DNA of 33,911 nt. Origin: Streptomyces hirsutus (lineage in GTDB: Bacteria > Actinomycetota > Actinomycetes > Streptomycetales > Streptomycetaceae). The notes below the pieces were generated by a model. The model saw only the letters and a program-made list of their open reading frames with translations, searched no databases and was not told the origin of the DNA. Positions 7,173 to 14,542 of the stretch are shown here, in pieces. The stretch covers positions 1 through 33,911 of the forward strand of contig NZ_LIQT01000025.1 in assembly GCF_001418415.1 (NCBI RefSeq), given 5' to 3'. Made by a program: the position numbers and the translations under genes. Each line of letters starts with the position of its first letter. Within the stretch, counting starts at the first letter, position 1.

Positions 7173-7946
7173 TCAGAGCCTCCGGGTGGCCAGCGTCAGC
7201 CGGTCGCGCGCGTCGAACAGGGCGTCCTTGACCATCTGCTCGTGCGCGGGGGTGAGCCGGGCGACCGGCACCGAGCAGCTGATCGCGTCCCGCGCGGGGG
7301 TGCGGTACGCGATCGCCACCCCGAAGCAGCGCAGCCCCAGCGTGTTCTCCTCGCGGTCCACCGCGAAGCCCTGCTCCCGCACCTGGTGCAGCTCCTCGAT
7401 GAGCTTCTCCCGGTCGGTGATCGTGTGTTCGGTGAGGGCGGGCAGCGTCTCCGGGAGCATCTTGCGCACCTGCTCGTCCGTGTACGTGCTCAGCAGCGCC
7501 TTGCCGAGCGACGTCGAGTGCGCGGGCAGCCGGCGGCCGACCCGGGTGAAGGGGCGCAGGTAGTGCTGCGACTGCCGGGTGGCCAGATACACCACGTTGG
7601 TGCCGTCGAGCCGGGCGAGGTGGATCGTCTCCGTGGTGTCGTCCGACAGCCGGTCCAGCGTGGGCCGGGCCGCCGCCACGACCTCGTCCCCGTCGATGTA
7701 CGACGTGCCCACGAGCAGTGCCCTCACGCCGATGCCGTACCGCGTGCCCGTCGCGTCCGTCTCCACCCAGCCGAGGTCGACGAGGGTGCGCAGCAGCATG
7801 TAGAGACTCGACTTGGGATAGCCGACGGCCTCCTGGACCGCCGCCAGGGAGTGCATGCCGGGGCGCCCGGCGAAGTACTCGAGCAGTTCAACGGTCCGCA
7901 CCGCGGATTTGACCTGCGCGCCGCCGCCCGTCTCGCCAGCCGACAT
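7173..7946 (-). CDS. IclR-family transcriptional regulator
   Basis: Regulator of 257 residues. The N-terminal winged helix-turn-helix (about 12-75) contains SLAAVQEAVGYPKSSLYMLLRTLVDLGWVE. The C-terminal IclR effector domain (about 85-250) contains TIHLARLDGTNVVYLAT, HSTSLGKALLSTY and the GFAVDREENTLGLRCFGVAI segment. Start ATG 7946 has AAGGG 8 nt upstream. The gene is divergent from the aldehyde dehydrogenase gene, with a perfect inverted repeat in between, so it most likely controls that gene and itself. IclR proteins next to such dehydrogenases usually respond to a sugar acid or its breakdown product; the effector here is unknown. Confidence 0.93.
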   Translation of the reverse strand: MSAGETGGGAQVKSAVRTVELLEYFAGRPGMHSLAAVQEAVGYPKSSLYMLLRTLVDLGWVETDATGTRYGIGVRALLVGTSYIDGDEVVAAARPTLDRLSDDTTETIHLARLDGTNVVYLATRQSQHYLRPFTRVGRRLPAHSTSLGKALLSTYTDEQVRKMLPETLPALTEHTITDREKLIEELHQVREQGFAVDREENTLGLRCFGVAIAYRTPARDAISCSVPVARLTPAHEQMVKDALFDARDRLTLATRRL

Positions 7947-8015
7947 GCCCTTGACCCTTCGTTCGACGAGGAGCTGAAGTTATAGTCTCCAACAGCATAT
8001 TCATCACCAGAGACA

Positions 8016-8035
8016 GTGTTCAGTATATCGAACAC
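8016..8035. promoter_or_regulatory. Putative IclR operator GTGTTC-N8-GAACAC
   Basis: GTGTTC (8016-8021) and GAACAC (8030-8035) are perfect 6-bp arms around an AT-rich centre (AGTATATC), in the 150-bp region between the divergent IclR and dehydrogenase genes. Length and AT-rich centre fit IclR-family operators. It lies 61 nt before the dehydrogenase start. Confidence 0.6.
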
Positions 8036-8096
8036 CCCTGGTGGATGACGTACATACTGCGGCATTGCAAGCGGCAGTCAAGCGGAGGGACTCGCG

Positions 8097-9626
8097 GTGG
8101 CAGCAGCACCAGTCTGGAGTGTCGACCCCCGAACCGGGAAGCAGCGGGAACAGGTCGCGGTGGAGGCCACGGTCCAGGAGGTGGACGCCACCGTCCGGGC
8201 CGCCCACCAGGCACGGGGCGCACTTGCCGACCGCACCGTCCGCTCGGCCTTCCTGCGCTCGGCCGCCGACGAACTCGAGGCCGCCAAGGGCACGCTCATC
8301 GAGGCCGCCGATGCCGAGACCGCCCTCGGACCGGTCCGCCTCACCGGCGAACTCGCCCGCACCTGCTACCAGTTGCGTTCCTTCGCCGACATCGTCGACG
8401 AGGGCGCCTTCCTCGACGTCGTCATCGACCACCCCGACGACACCGCGACCCCGCCCGTCCCGGACCTGCGCCGCTACAAGGTCCCGCTGGGTGTGGTCGC
8501 CGTCTACTCGGCCTCCAACTTCCCCTTCGCCTTCTCCGTCCCCGGCGGCGACACCGCGAGTGCCCTCGCGGCCGGCTGCCCCGTGGTCGTCAAGGCCCAC
8601 CCCGACCATCCCGGCCTGTCCGAGCTGGTCGCCAAGGTGCTGCGCCGGGCGGCGGCCCGGCACGGCGTCCCCGAGGGCGTGCTCGGTCTGGTGCACGGCT
8701 TCGAGGCCGGCGTCGAGCTGGTCCGGCACCCGCTGGTCGCGGCGGCCGGCTTCACCGGCTCGGTGCGCGGCGGCCGGGCCCTCTTCGACACGGCGGCCGC
8801 CCGCCCGGTCCCGATCCCGTTCCACGGGGAGCTGGGCTCCCTGAACCCGGTCCTCGTCACGGAGGCCGCCGCCGCCGAGCGCGCCGAGGCGATCGGTGCC
8901 GGGCTCGCCGGCTCGATGACGCTCGGCGTCGGCCAGTTCTGCGTGAAGCCGGGTCTCGTCCTCGCCCCGGCGAGCGCGGCCGGCGACCGCCTGGTCAAGT
9001 CCCTGACCGACGCCGTCAGCGACACCGACGCCGGTGTCCTGCTCGACCACCGCATGCGCGACCACTTCGTCGCCGGGGTCGCCGAGCGGACCCGGCTGCC
9101 CGACGTGGAGTCCCCGGTGACGCCGGGCGCGGGCGGCGAGCACACCGTCAGCGCCGGCTTCCTCACCGTGCCGGCGAGCAGGCTCGCCGCGGAGGGCGAG
9201 CACGACCTTCTCCTGGAGGAGTGCTTCGGCCCGGTCACCGTCGTGGTCCGCTACGAGGACGACGCGGAGGTCCGCGCCGTCCTCTCCCGCCTCCCCGGCA
9301 ACCTCACCGCCACCGTCCACCTCTCCGAGGAGGAGGGCGCGGGGCAGGGCCGGGGCGCGGAGATCCTCGGCGAGCTGACCCCGCTCGCCGGCCGGGTGCT
9401 CGTCAACGCCTGGCCGACCGGTGTCGCGGTCGCCCCCGCCCAGCACCACGGCGGCCCCTACCCGGCGACGACCTCCACCTCCACCTCGGTCGGCGGCACC
9501 GCCATCGAGCGCTGGCTGCGCCCCGTCGCCTACCAGAACAGCCCGCAGTCCCTCCTGCCGCAGGAGCTGCGGGACGACAACCCGCTCGGGCTGCCCCGCC
9601 GGTTCAACGGCCGCCTGGAGCGCTGA
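8097..9626 (+). CDS. Alpha-ketoglutarate-semialdehyde dehydrogenase (NADP+-type aldehyde dehydrogenase)
   Basis: Aldehyde dehydrogenase of 509 residues that oxidises 2,5-dioxopentanoate to 2-oxoglutarate. This is the last step of the non-phosphorylating breakdown of galactarate/glucarate, pentonates or hydroxyproline. The catalytic set is present: Asn141 (SASNFPFAFS), Glu245 (HGELGSLNP) and Cys282 (GQFCVKPG). The loop SNFPFAFSVPGGDTASALAAGCPVVVKAHP and the C-terminal GVAVAPAQHHGGPYPATT are typical of this subfamily. Start GTG 8097 has GGAGGGA about 7 nt upstream. No dehydratase or upstream sugar dehydrogenase is adjacent, so the feeding pathway must lie elsewhere. Pectin-derived galacturonate is one possible source, given the pectinesterase about 7 kb away. 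Substrate assignment is by family resemblance. Confidence 0.88.
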   Translation: MAAAPVWSVDPRTGKQREQVAVEATVQEVDATVRAAHQARGALADRTVRSAFLRSAADELEAAKGTLIEAADAETALGPVRLTGELARTCYQLRSFADIVDEGAFLDVVIDHPDDTATPPVPDLRRYKVPLGVVAVYSASNFPFAFSVPGGDTASALAAGCPVVVKAHPDHPGLSELVAKVLRRAAARHGVPEGVLGLVHGFEAGVELVRHPLVAAAGFTGSVRGGRALFDTAAARPVPIPFHGELGSLNPVLVTEAAAAERAEAIGAGLAGSMTLGVGQFCVKPGLVLAPASAAGDRLVKSLTDAVSDTDAGVLLDHRMRDHFVAGVAERTRLPDVESPVTPGAGGEHTVSAGFLTVPASRLAAEGEHDLLLEECFGPVTVVVRYEDDAEVRAVLSRLPGNLTATVHLSEEEGAGQGRGAEILGELTPLAGRVLVNAWPTGVAVAPAQHHGGPYPATTSTSTSVGGTAIERWLRPVAYQNSPQSLLPQELRDDNPLGLPRRFNGRLER

Positions 9627-9661
9627 CCGCGCACGGCGGAGCAGGTTCGACCGCGTGCACA

Positions 9662-9698
9662 GGGGGTTCGTCCGGCACGATCTGCCGGACGGGCCCCC
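9662..9698 (+). terminator. Terminator hairpin after the dehydrogenase gene
   Basis: GGGGG TT CGTCCGGCA (9662-9677) pairs with TGCCGGACG GG CCCCC (9683-9698) around a 5-nt loop. This gives 14 Watson-Crick pairs and two possible G-U pairs, 35 nt downstream of the stop codon. Confidence 0.8.
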
Positions 9699-9727
9699 GC
9701 GCGTGGGGAACCTGCGAGACTCCCCCC

Positions 9728-10336
9728 ATGGACGTGAAGCTCCCAGAACTGCCTTTTCCCCTGCGCACGTACGGTCCCGACGGACACTGGTCCCACGAGG
9801 ACGGCGTCCTCACCGGCTGGGCCGGACCGCGCCAGGACCGTTTCGTACCGCCCACCGGGGAGGCCCTGGACCCCGCTGCCGACGCACCCCGGCTGCTGGG
9901 CGCTCCCGAGGGCGACTTCCAGCTGATCGCCCGGGTCACGGTCGGCTTCGCCGCCGCCTTCGACGCCGGAGTGCTCTACGTCCACACCGGTGAGCGGAAC
10001 TGGGCCAAGCTGTGCCTGGAGTACTCCCCGGACGTGCCCACCATCTGCACGGTCGTCACCCGGGGCCACTCCGACGACGCCAACTCCTTCACCGTGGACG
10101 GCAGTTCCGTGTGGCTGAGGATCAGTCGCACCGGCCGCGCCTTCGCCTTCCACGCCTCCCGCGACGGCGAGCACTGGACCTTCGTCCGCCTCTTCACCCT
10201 CGACGCGGAGAAGGAGACGGGAGCCGCCCTCGTCGGCTTCATGACCCAGTCCCCGATGGGCGAGGGCTGCGTGGTCACCTACGACCACATCGAGTTCCGG
10301 CCGAACTGGCCGCAGGACCTGCGCGACGGCAGCTGA
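9728..10336 (+). CDS. DUF1349 domain protein
   Basis: Protein of 202 residues made almost wholly of a DUF1349 beta-sandwich, a concanavalin-like fold. Recognisable pieces are GDFQLIARVTVGFAAAFDAGVLYVHTGERNWAKLCLEYSPD, SSVWLRISRTGRAFAFHASRDGEHWTFVRLF and GFMTQSPMGEGCVVTYDHIEF. There is no signal peptide, so it is probably cytoplasmic. Proteins of this type resemble the yeast Ygr250-like/regulatory DUF1349 group, and their biochemical role is not established. Start ATG 9728 lacks a strong Shine-Dalgarno sequence and lies 30 nt after the preceding terminator, so it probably has its own promoter. Confidence 0.88.
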   Translation: MDVKLPELPFPLRTYGPDGHWSHEDGVLTGWAGPRQDRFVPPTGEALDPAADAPRLLGAPEGDFQLIARVTVGFAAAFDAGVLYVHTGERNWAKLCLEYSPDVPTICTVVTRGHSDDANSFTVDGSSVWLRISRTGRAFAFHASRDGEHWTFVRLFTLDAEKETGAALVGFMTQSPMGEGCVVTYDHIEFRPNWPQDLRDGS

Positions 10337-10433
10337 GGGCGGCAGCGGCGGGAGCGGCGGAGCCCTGTGGCCCGGGCGGGGCGCCACCGTCCGACAGGGA
10401 ACCGCCGTCCCGCCCGCGCATCTCCTGAGCCGC

Positions 10434-10935
10434 ATGACCGCAACGCACCGGACCATGGATTCCCCGGTGATCAGGACCGCCCTCGCCGCCGAGGCCGCCG
10501 ACATCGCCGCGCTGCACCTGAGGGCCCGCTCCGCGTACCGCCCGGACGGCATCCCCGAGGACGGCACCGGCCGGCCGTATGGAGGGGGCCGTCACGCGGC
10601 CCGAGGGGCGGGTCCTGTGCGCGGTGCGGGACGGACACCTCGCCGGCCTCGCCTCCTTCCGCACCCCGCCGGACGCTCCCGCCGGCACGGTCAGGCTGTT
10701 CCAGTTCCACGTCGCCCCCGACCACTGGCGCACCGGCATCGGCACGGCCCTGCGCACCGCCTGTGTCGAGGAATGGCGGGCGAACGGTCTGCGCACCGCC
10801 GTACTCGACGTGCACGTCGACAACCGCCGCGTCCAGGCCTTCTACGCCCGCCTGGGCTGGACCCCCGACCCGGCCCATCCGCACGCCCCCGACGACCACC
10901 ACCTGTACCCGCGCTTCGCGGTGCCCGGGGAATGA
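10434..10935 (+). pseudogene. GNAT acetyltransferase interrupted by a frameshift
   Basis: The N-terminal half (VIRTALAAEAADIAALHLRARSAYRPDGIPEDG, from 10434 or 10455) and the C-terminal half (EGAVTRPEGRVLCAVRDGHLAGLAS, through the acetyl-CoA loop HWRTGIGTALRTA, to NRRVQAFYARLGWTPD) form one GNAT domain but lie in different frames. The switch falls between about 10560 and 10582, in the slippage-prone run CCGGCCGGCC. The downstream frame alone (ATG 10579, 118 aa) keeps the acetyl-CoA site but lacks the first strands of the fold. This is either a real disabling indel or a sequencing error. The intact parent would be about 165 residues. Confidence 0.7.
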
Positions 10936-11010
10936 ACCGCACTGGTTGAAGGTTCACGCAGTCAGCGGAGGGCGTCTCCGCGCCCCTACGACTGGGAGAG
11001 TGCCTCAACG

Positions 11011-11721
11011 ATGCGTGTCGAGATCTGGTCGGACATCGCCTGCCCCTGGTGCTACGTGGGCAAGGCCCGCTTCGAGAAGGCGCTCGGCGAGTTCCCGCAC
11101 CGGGACGACGTCGAAGTGGTGCACCGCTCCTTCGAGCTGGACCCGGGCCGGGCCAAGGACGACACCCAGCCCGTCCTCTCGATGCTCACCAAGAAGTACG
11201 GCATGAGCCAGGCGCAGGCCGAGGCCGGCGAGGACAACCTGGGCGCCCAGGCCGCCGCCGAGGGACTGCCGTACCGCACCCGGGGCCGTGACCACGGCGG
11301 CACCTTCGACATGCACCGCCTGCTGCACTTCGCCCGCGAGAAGGGCCGCCAGGTGGAGCTGCTCGACCTGCTCTACCAGGCGAACTTCGCCGAGGAGCGG
11401 TCCGTCTTCGGCGACGACGACCGCCTCCTCGAACTCGCCGGCGCCGCCGGCCTCGACACCGACGCCGCCCGCGCGGTCCTCGCCGACCCGGAGGCGTACG
11501 CCGCCGAGGTGCGCGAGGACCAGCGGGAGGCCGCGGAACTCGGCGCGCGGGGCGTGCCCTTCTTCGTCCTCGACCGCACGTACGGTGTTTCCGGCGCCCA
11601 GCCCGCCGAGGTGTTCACCCAAGCGCTGACCCAGGCCTGGGACGCGCGTCCGCGGCTGAAGACCGTCGAGGGCGAAGCGGAGGTCTGCGGTCCCGACGGC
11701 TGCGCGGTGCCGCAGACCTGA
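11011..11721 (+). CDS. FrnE-like DsbA-family oxidoreductase
   Basis: Thioredoxin-fold protein of 236 residues in the FrnE/HCCA-isomerase branch of the DsbA family, likely a cytoplasmic disulfide oxidoreductase/isomerase. The active site is CPWC (Cys11, Cys14) directly after the first strand VEIWSDIACPWC. The helical insertion (about 60-170) contains GGTFDMHRLLHFAREKG. The cis-Pro loop is GARGVPFFVLDR. A second Cys pair (Cys226, Cys231, in VCGPDGCAV) sits in the C-terminal tail, as in FrnE proteins with an auxiliary motif. No signal peptide is present. Start ATG 11011 has GGGAGAG about 9 nt upstream. In FrnE of Deinococcus this arrangement is linked to oxidative stress protection; that role is inferred here. 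Confidence 0.92.
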   Translation: MRVEIWSDIACPWCYVGKARFEKALGEFPHRDDVEVVHRSFELDPGRAKDDTQPVLSMLTKKYGMSQAQAEAGEDNLGAQAAAEGLPYRTRGRDHGGTFDMHRLLHFAREKGRQVELLDLLYQANFAEERSVFGDDDRLLELAGAAGLDTDAARAVLADPEAYAAEVREDQREAAELGARGVPFFVLDRTYGVSGAQPAEVFTQALTQAWDARPRLKTVEGEAEVCGPDGCAVPQT

Positions 11722-11731
11722 CCGGCCGCGC

Positions 11732-11809
11732 CGAAACCGCCGAGCCGAACCCACCGCCTCGCGTCTTCGCAGGTCAAGACGTATCCATAAGGGTTCCTTG
11801 GCGGTTTCG
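11732..11809 (+). promoter_or_regulatory. Nested inverted repeats before the class V PLP gene
   Basis: There are three concentric perfect stems: CGAAACCGCC (11732-11741) with GGCGGTTTCG (11800-11809), GAACCC (11747-11752) with GGGTTC (11791-11796), and CGTCTT (11762-11767) with AAGACG (11776-11781). Together they fill almost the whole 87-bp intergenic space. This may be a structured RNA leader or a compound operator around a promoter. Confidence 0.6.
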
Positions 11810-12921
11810 TGCAGAACAAGCCGATGGACGGGGAGATCCCAGGGCCGCAGAGTGGTCCCATGGAGACCTTCGAGACCTTCGAGCATCTCGTCCGTGCCGA
11901 GTTCACCCCGAAGAACACCTTCCTGAACACCGCCGCCAACGCTCTCCTGCCCGCCCGTACGGTGACCGCCCTCGGGGACGCCGTGCGGCTGAGGGCCGAG
12001 GGCGGTCCGCTGGATCCGCTGTACGACGACGTCGAGGCGAGCCGGGCCGCGTACGCCCGGCTGGTCGGCGTCCCCGTCGAGCGCGTGGCGGCCGGGGCCG
12101 GCGTCACCCTGTACACCGCGCTGATCGCGGCCTCACTGCAGCCGGGCGCCGAGGTGCTCACCGTCGAGAACGACTTCGCCTCGGTGCTCAACCCGTTCCA
12201 CGTCCGCGGCGACCTCAAGGTGCGGGCCGTGCCGCTGGAGCGGCTCGCCGAGTCCGTCGGCCCGGACACCGCCCTCGTCGCCGTCAGCGCCGTGCAGTCC
12301 GCCGACGGCCGGATCGCCGATCTGCCCGCGCTGCGGGAGGCGGCCCGGGAACACGGCGCGCGTACCTACGTCGACCTCTCCCAGGCCATCGGCTGGCTGC
12401 CGGTCGACGCCGGTGCCTTCGACTACTCCGTCACCATCGTCTACAAGTGGCTGCTGGGCCCGCACGGCGGAGCCTTCCTGGCCGTACCGGAGGACTTCGG
12501 CGACCTGGTCCCCGTACAGGCGTCCTGGGCCGCGGGGGAGGAACCCTGGGCCAGCTGCTACGGGCCCGTCGCCGAACTCGCCCACTCCGCCCGCCGGTTC
12601 GACACGAGCCCCGCCCTCTTCACCTACGCGGGGCTGCGGGTCTCCCTCGAACTCGTCGAGGAGATCGGGGTGGACGCCGTCCACGCCCACGATGTCGCCC
12701 TCGCCGACCGCTTCCGGGCGGGGCTCGTCGCGCGGGGCCACGAGCCCGTGCCCTCGCCCGGTTCGGCCATCGTGTCCGTGCCGGGACTGGGCCGTCTCCA
12801 GCCGGAGTTGAGCAGGGCGGGCTTCGCCCTGTCCGACCGGGCCGGCCATCTGCGGGCGTCCTTCCACCTCTACAACACCCCGGCCGACGTGGACCGGTTG
12901 CTGGACGCGCTGCCCGGCTGA
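11809..12921 (+). CDS. Class V aminotransferase / cysteine-desulfurase-like PLP enzyme
   Basis: PLP-dependent fold-type I protein. The family opening FLNTAANALLPARTV is present, followed by GAGVTLYTALIAASLQPG (phosphate-cup region), VSAVQSADGRIADLPAL, the Asp-containing TYVDLSQAIGWLPVDAG, and VYKWLLGPHGGAF with the Schiff-base Lys. The C-terminal domain ends LRASFHLYNTPADVDRLLDALPG. There is no conserved catalytic Cys loop of the NifS type, so aminotransferase or lyase chemistry on a small amino acid is more likely than sulfur transfer. The start is uncertain. GTG 11809 is the longest option but is buried in the inverted repeat; ATG 11824 and ATG 11860 (METFETFEH) fit the family better. It is convergent with ectD. 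Confidence 0.85.
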   Translation: MQNKPMDGEIPGPQSGPMETFETFEHLVRAEFTPKNTFLNTAANALLPARTVTALGDAVRLRAEGGPLDPLYDDVEASRAAYARLVGVPVERVAAGAGVTLYTALIAASLQPGAEVLTVENDFASVLNPFHVRGDLKVRAVPLERLAESVGPDTALVAVSAVQSADGRIADLPALREAAREHGARTYVDLSQAIGWLPVDAGAFDYSVTIVYKWLLGPHGGAFLAVPEDFGDLVPVQASWAAGEEPWASCYGPVAELAHSARRFDTSPALFTYAGLRVSLELVEEIGVDAVHAHDVALADRFRAGLVARGHEPVPSPGSAIVSVPGLGRLQPELSRAGFALSDRAGHLRASFHLYNTPADVDRLLDALPG

Positions 12922-13034
12922 GCCGCGCGTGCCCACCCGGGGCCGCCCGGGTGACCACGGGCTGCGCGGGCCGGGAACGGCAGCGGGCCGGTGCCCCCCG
13001 TCCCACACGAGGAGGCCCGGCCCGCAGTCATGGT

Positions 13035-13060
13035 CACGCCGGCGCGTTCAGGCCGGCGTG
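13035..13060. terminator. Terminator hairpin downstream of ectD
   Basis: CACGCCGGC (13035-13043) and GCCGGCGTG (13052-13060) form a 9-bp perfect stem with an 8-nt loop, one base beyond the ectD stop. It lies between convergent genes and can serve both. Confidence 0.75.
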
Positions 13061-13061
13061 G

Positions 13062-13973
13062 TCACCTCACCGGAGTGAAGTCCCGGGCCCCGATGTACTC
13101 GGGCCGCCGGACCGGCGCCGCGAACGGCTCCACGGCCGTGTTCTCGACGCTGTTGAACACGATGAACACGTTGCTGCGCGGGAACGGCGTGATGTTGTCC
13201 CCGGAGCCGTGCATGCAGTTGCAGTCGAACCAGGTAGCCGAGCCGGCCTTGCCGGTGAACAGCTTGATGCCGTGCTCGGACGCCAGCGAGGTCAGCCCCT
13301 CGTCGGAGGGCGTACCCGCGTCCTGCATCTGCAGCGACTTCTTGTAGTTGTCCTTCGGCGTGGCCCCCGCACACCCGAGGAACGTCTTGTGCGACCCCGG
13401 CATGATCATGAGCCCGCCGTTGGTGTCGAAGTTCTCGGTGAGCGCGATCGACACCGACACCGCCCGCATCCGCGGCAGTCCGTCCTCGGCGTGCCAGGTC
13501 TCGAAGTCCGAGTGCCAGTAGAAGCCACTGGCCCCGAAGCCCGGCTTGACGTTGATCCGCGACTGGTGGACGTACACGTCGGAGCCGAGGATCTGCCGGG
13601 CCCGGCCGACGACGCGCTCGTCGCGCACCAGCCGCGCGAACACCTCGCTGATCCGGTGGACCTCGAAGACCGACCGGATCTCCTTGGACTGCGGCTCGAC
13701 GATCGACCGGTCGTCGGCCCGGATCGCCGGGTCGGAGACCAGCCGGTTCAGTTCGTCCCGGTAGACGGCCACCTCGTCGTCGGTGATCAGCTGATCGATG
13801 GCGAGGAAACCGTCACGCTCGAACGACCCCAGGTCGGCCGGAGCGATCGGGCCGGGGGCGTCGGGGGCGCCCCAGACGACCGGGTCCTGCCGGGGGGTGA
13901 GCACCTCGGCGTTGCCTCGGGTGGGATAGAGGTCGGGGACGTGAGTCTGGGTGCTGACGGCAGCGGTGGTCAT
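13062..13973 (-). CDS. ectD: Ectoine hydroxylase EctD
   Basis: Fe(II)/2-oxoglutarate-dependent dioxygenase that converts ectoine to 5-hydroxyectoine. It has 303 residues, the usual family length. The iron triad is His154-x-Asp156 (FYWHSDFETWH) and His255 (FDCNCMHGSGDN). The EctD signature region YWHSDFETWHAEDGLP is intact, as is the 2-oxoglutarate-binding PRSNVFIVFNSVEN segment. It is the last gene of ectABCD, starting 6 nt after the ectC stop, and a hairpin terminator follows. Having EctD means hydroxyectoine, a heat- and desiccation-protective solute, can be made as well as ectoine. Confidence 0.97.
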   Translation of the reverse strand: MTTAAVSTQTHVPDLYPTRGNAEVLTPRQDPVVWGAPDAPGPIAPADLGSFERDGFLAIDQLITDDEVAVYRDELNRLVSDPAIRADDRSIVEPQSKEIRSVFEVHRISEVFARLVRDERVVGRARQILGSDVYVHQSRINVKPGFGASGFYWHSDFETWHAEDGLPRMRAVSVSIALTENFDTNGGLMIMPGSHKTFLGCAGATPKDNYKKSLQMQDAGTPSDEGLTSLASEHGIKLFTGKAGSATWFDCNCMHGSGDNITPFPRSNVFIVFNSVENTAVEPFAAPVRRPEYIGARDFTPVR

Positions 13974-13979
13974 GGAACC

Positions 13980-14378
13980 TCACACCTCCTCGGTGAGCAG
14001 CGGGTATACGCCGTTCTCGTCGTGGTCCTCCCGTCCGGTCACGGGCGGATTGAAGACGCAGATGCAGCGGAAGTCCTTCTTGACCCGCAGCGTGTGCTTC
14101 TCGTGCCCGTCGAGGAGGTACATCGTCCCGGGCGTGATCGTGTGCGTCAGCCCGGAGTCGTGGTCGGTGAGTTCGGCCTCTCCTTCCACGCAGACGACGG
14201 CCTCGATGTGGTTCGCGTACCACATCGACGTCTCCGTACCGGTGTACAGGATGGTCTCGTGCAGGGAGAAGCCGACGTTCTCCTTGGCGAGGACGATGCG
14301 CTTGCTCTCCCAGGTACCGGACGCGGACTTCACGTGCCGGTCGGTACCTTCGAGCTCCTTGAAGGAACGGACAATCAC
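13980..14378 (-). CDS. ectC: L-ectoine synthase EctC
   Basis: Cupin-fold cyclase that closes N-gamma-acetyl-2,4-diaminobutyrate to ectoine. At 132 residues it is full length for EctC. The metal-binding positions known in the family correspond to Glu59 ([11 protein letters not shown]), Tyr87 (GTMYLLDG) and His95 (HEKHTLR). The tail [21 protein letters not shown] is typical. The usual EAVYC motif reads EAVVC here. It is separated from ectB by 160 bp containing a strong hairpin, an unusually wide gap for this operon, and is close to ectD. It may be partly uncoupled from ectAB expression. Confidence 0.97.
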   Translation of the reverse strand: MIVRSFKELEGTDRHVKSASGTWESKRIVLAKENVGFSLHETILYTGTETSMWYANHIEAVVCVEGEAELTDHDSGLTHTITPGTMYLLDGHEKHTLRVKKDFRCICVFNPPVTGREDHDENGVYPLLTEEV

Positions 14379-14424
14379 GGTGCTGCGATGCCTCCTCGGT
14401 GATGGTGCCGGTGGTGCCCGCCGT

Positions 14425-14462
14425 CCGTCCGGGTCCCGGGCCGAGGCCCGGGACCCGGACGG
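14425..14462 (-). promoter_or_regulatory. 18-bp palindromic hairpin in the ectB-ectC gap
   Basis: Bases 14425-14442 (CCGTCCGGGTCCCGGGCC) are exactly complementary to 14445-14462 around a 2-nt centre, giving a 17-bp stem with a 4-nt loop in RNA. It lies inside the ect operon, 76 nt past the ectB stop and 46 nt before the ectC start. It could act as an attenuator, a partial terminator or a processing/stability element. Confidence 0.8.
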
Positions 14463-14542
14463 TTCAGCGGACGGTTCAGGGGGTCCACCCTGTTCGGGTG
14501 GCCCGGACGGACCGGAGTATTCCGGTGGTCCGGACGGTTCAG
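14456..14542 (-). repeat. 12-bp repeats copying the ectB stop region
   Basis: CGGACGGTTCAG (plus strand) occurs back to back at 14456-14467 and 14468-14479, and again at 14531-14542, where it contains the ectB stop codon. On the coding strand each copy reads CTGAACCGTCCG. The pattern suggests local duplication of the ectB 3' end. Confidence 0.75.

Noticed and set aside
8045..9727. Frame-2 reading before the DUF1349 gene
   Set aside because: Only the part from ATG 9728 encodes a recognisable protein. The rest is an Arg/Pro-rich shadow of the dehydrogenase.
10965..10981. GCGGAG-GGCGT-CTCCGC hairpin before frnE
   Set aside because: A 6-bp stem is too short in this GC context to call a terminator or regulator.
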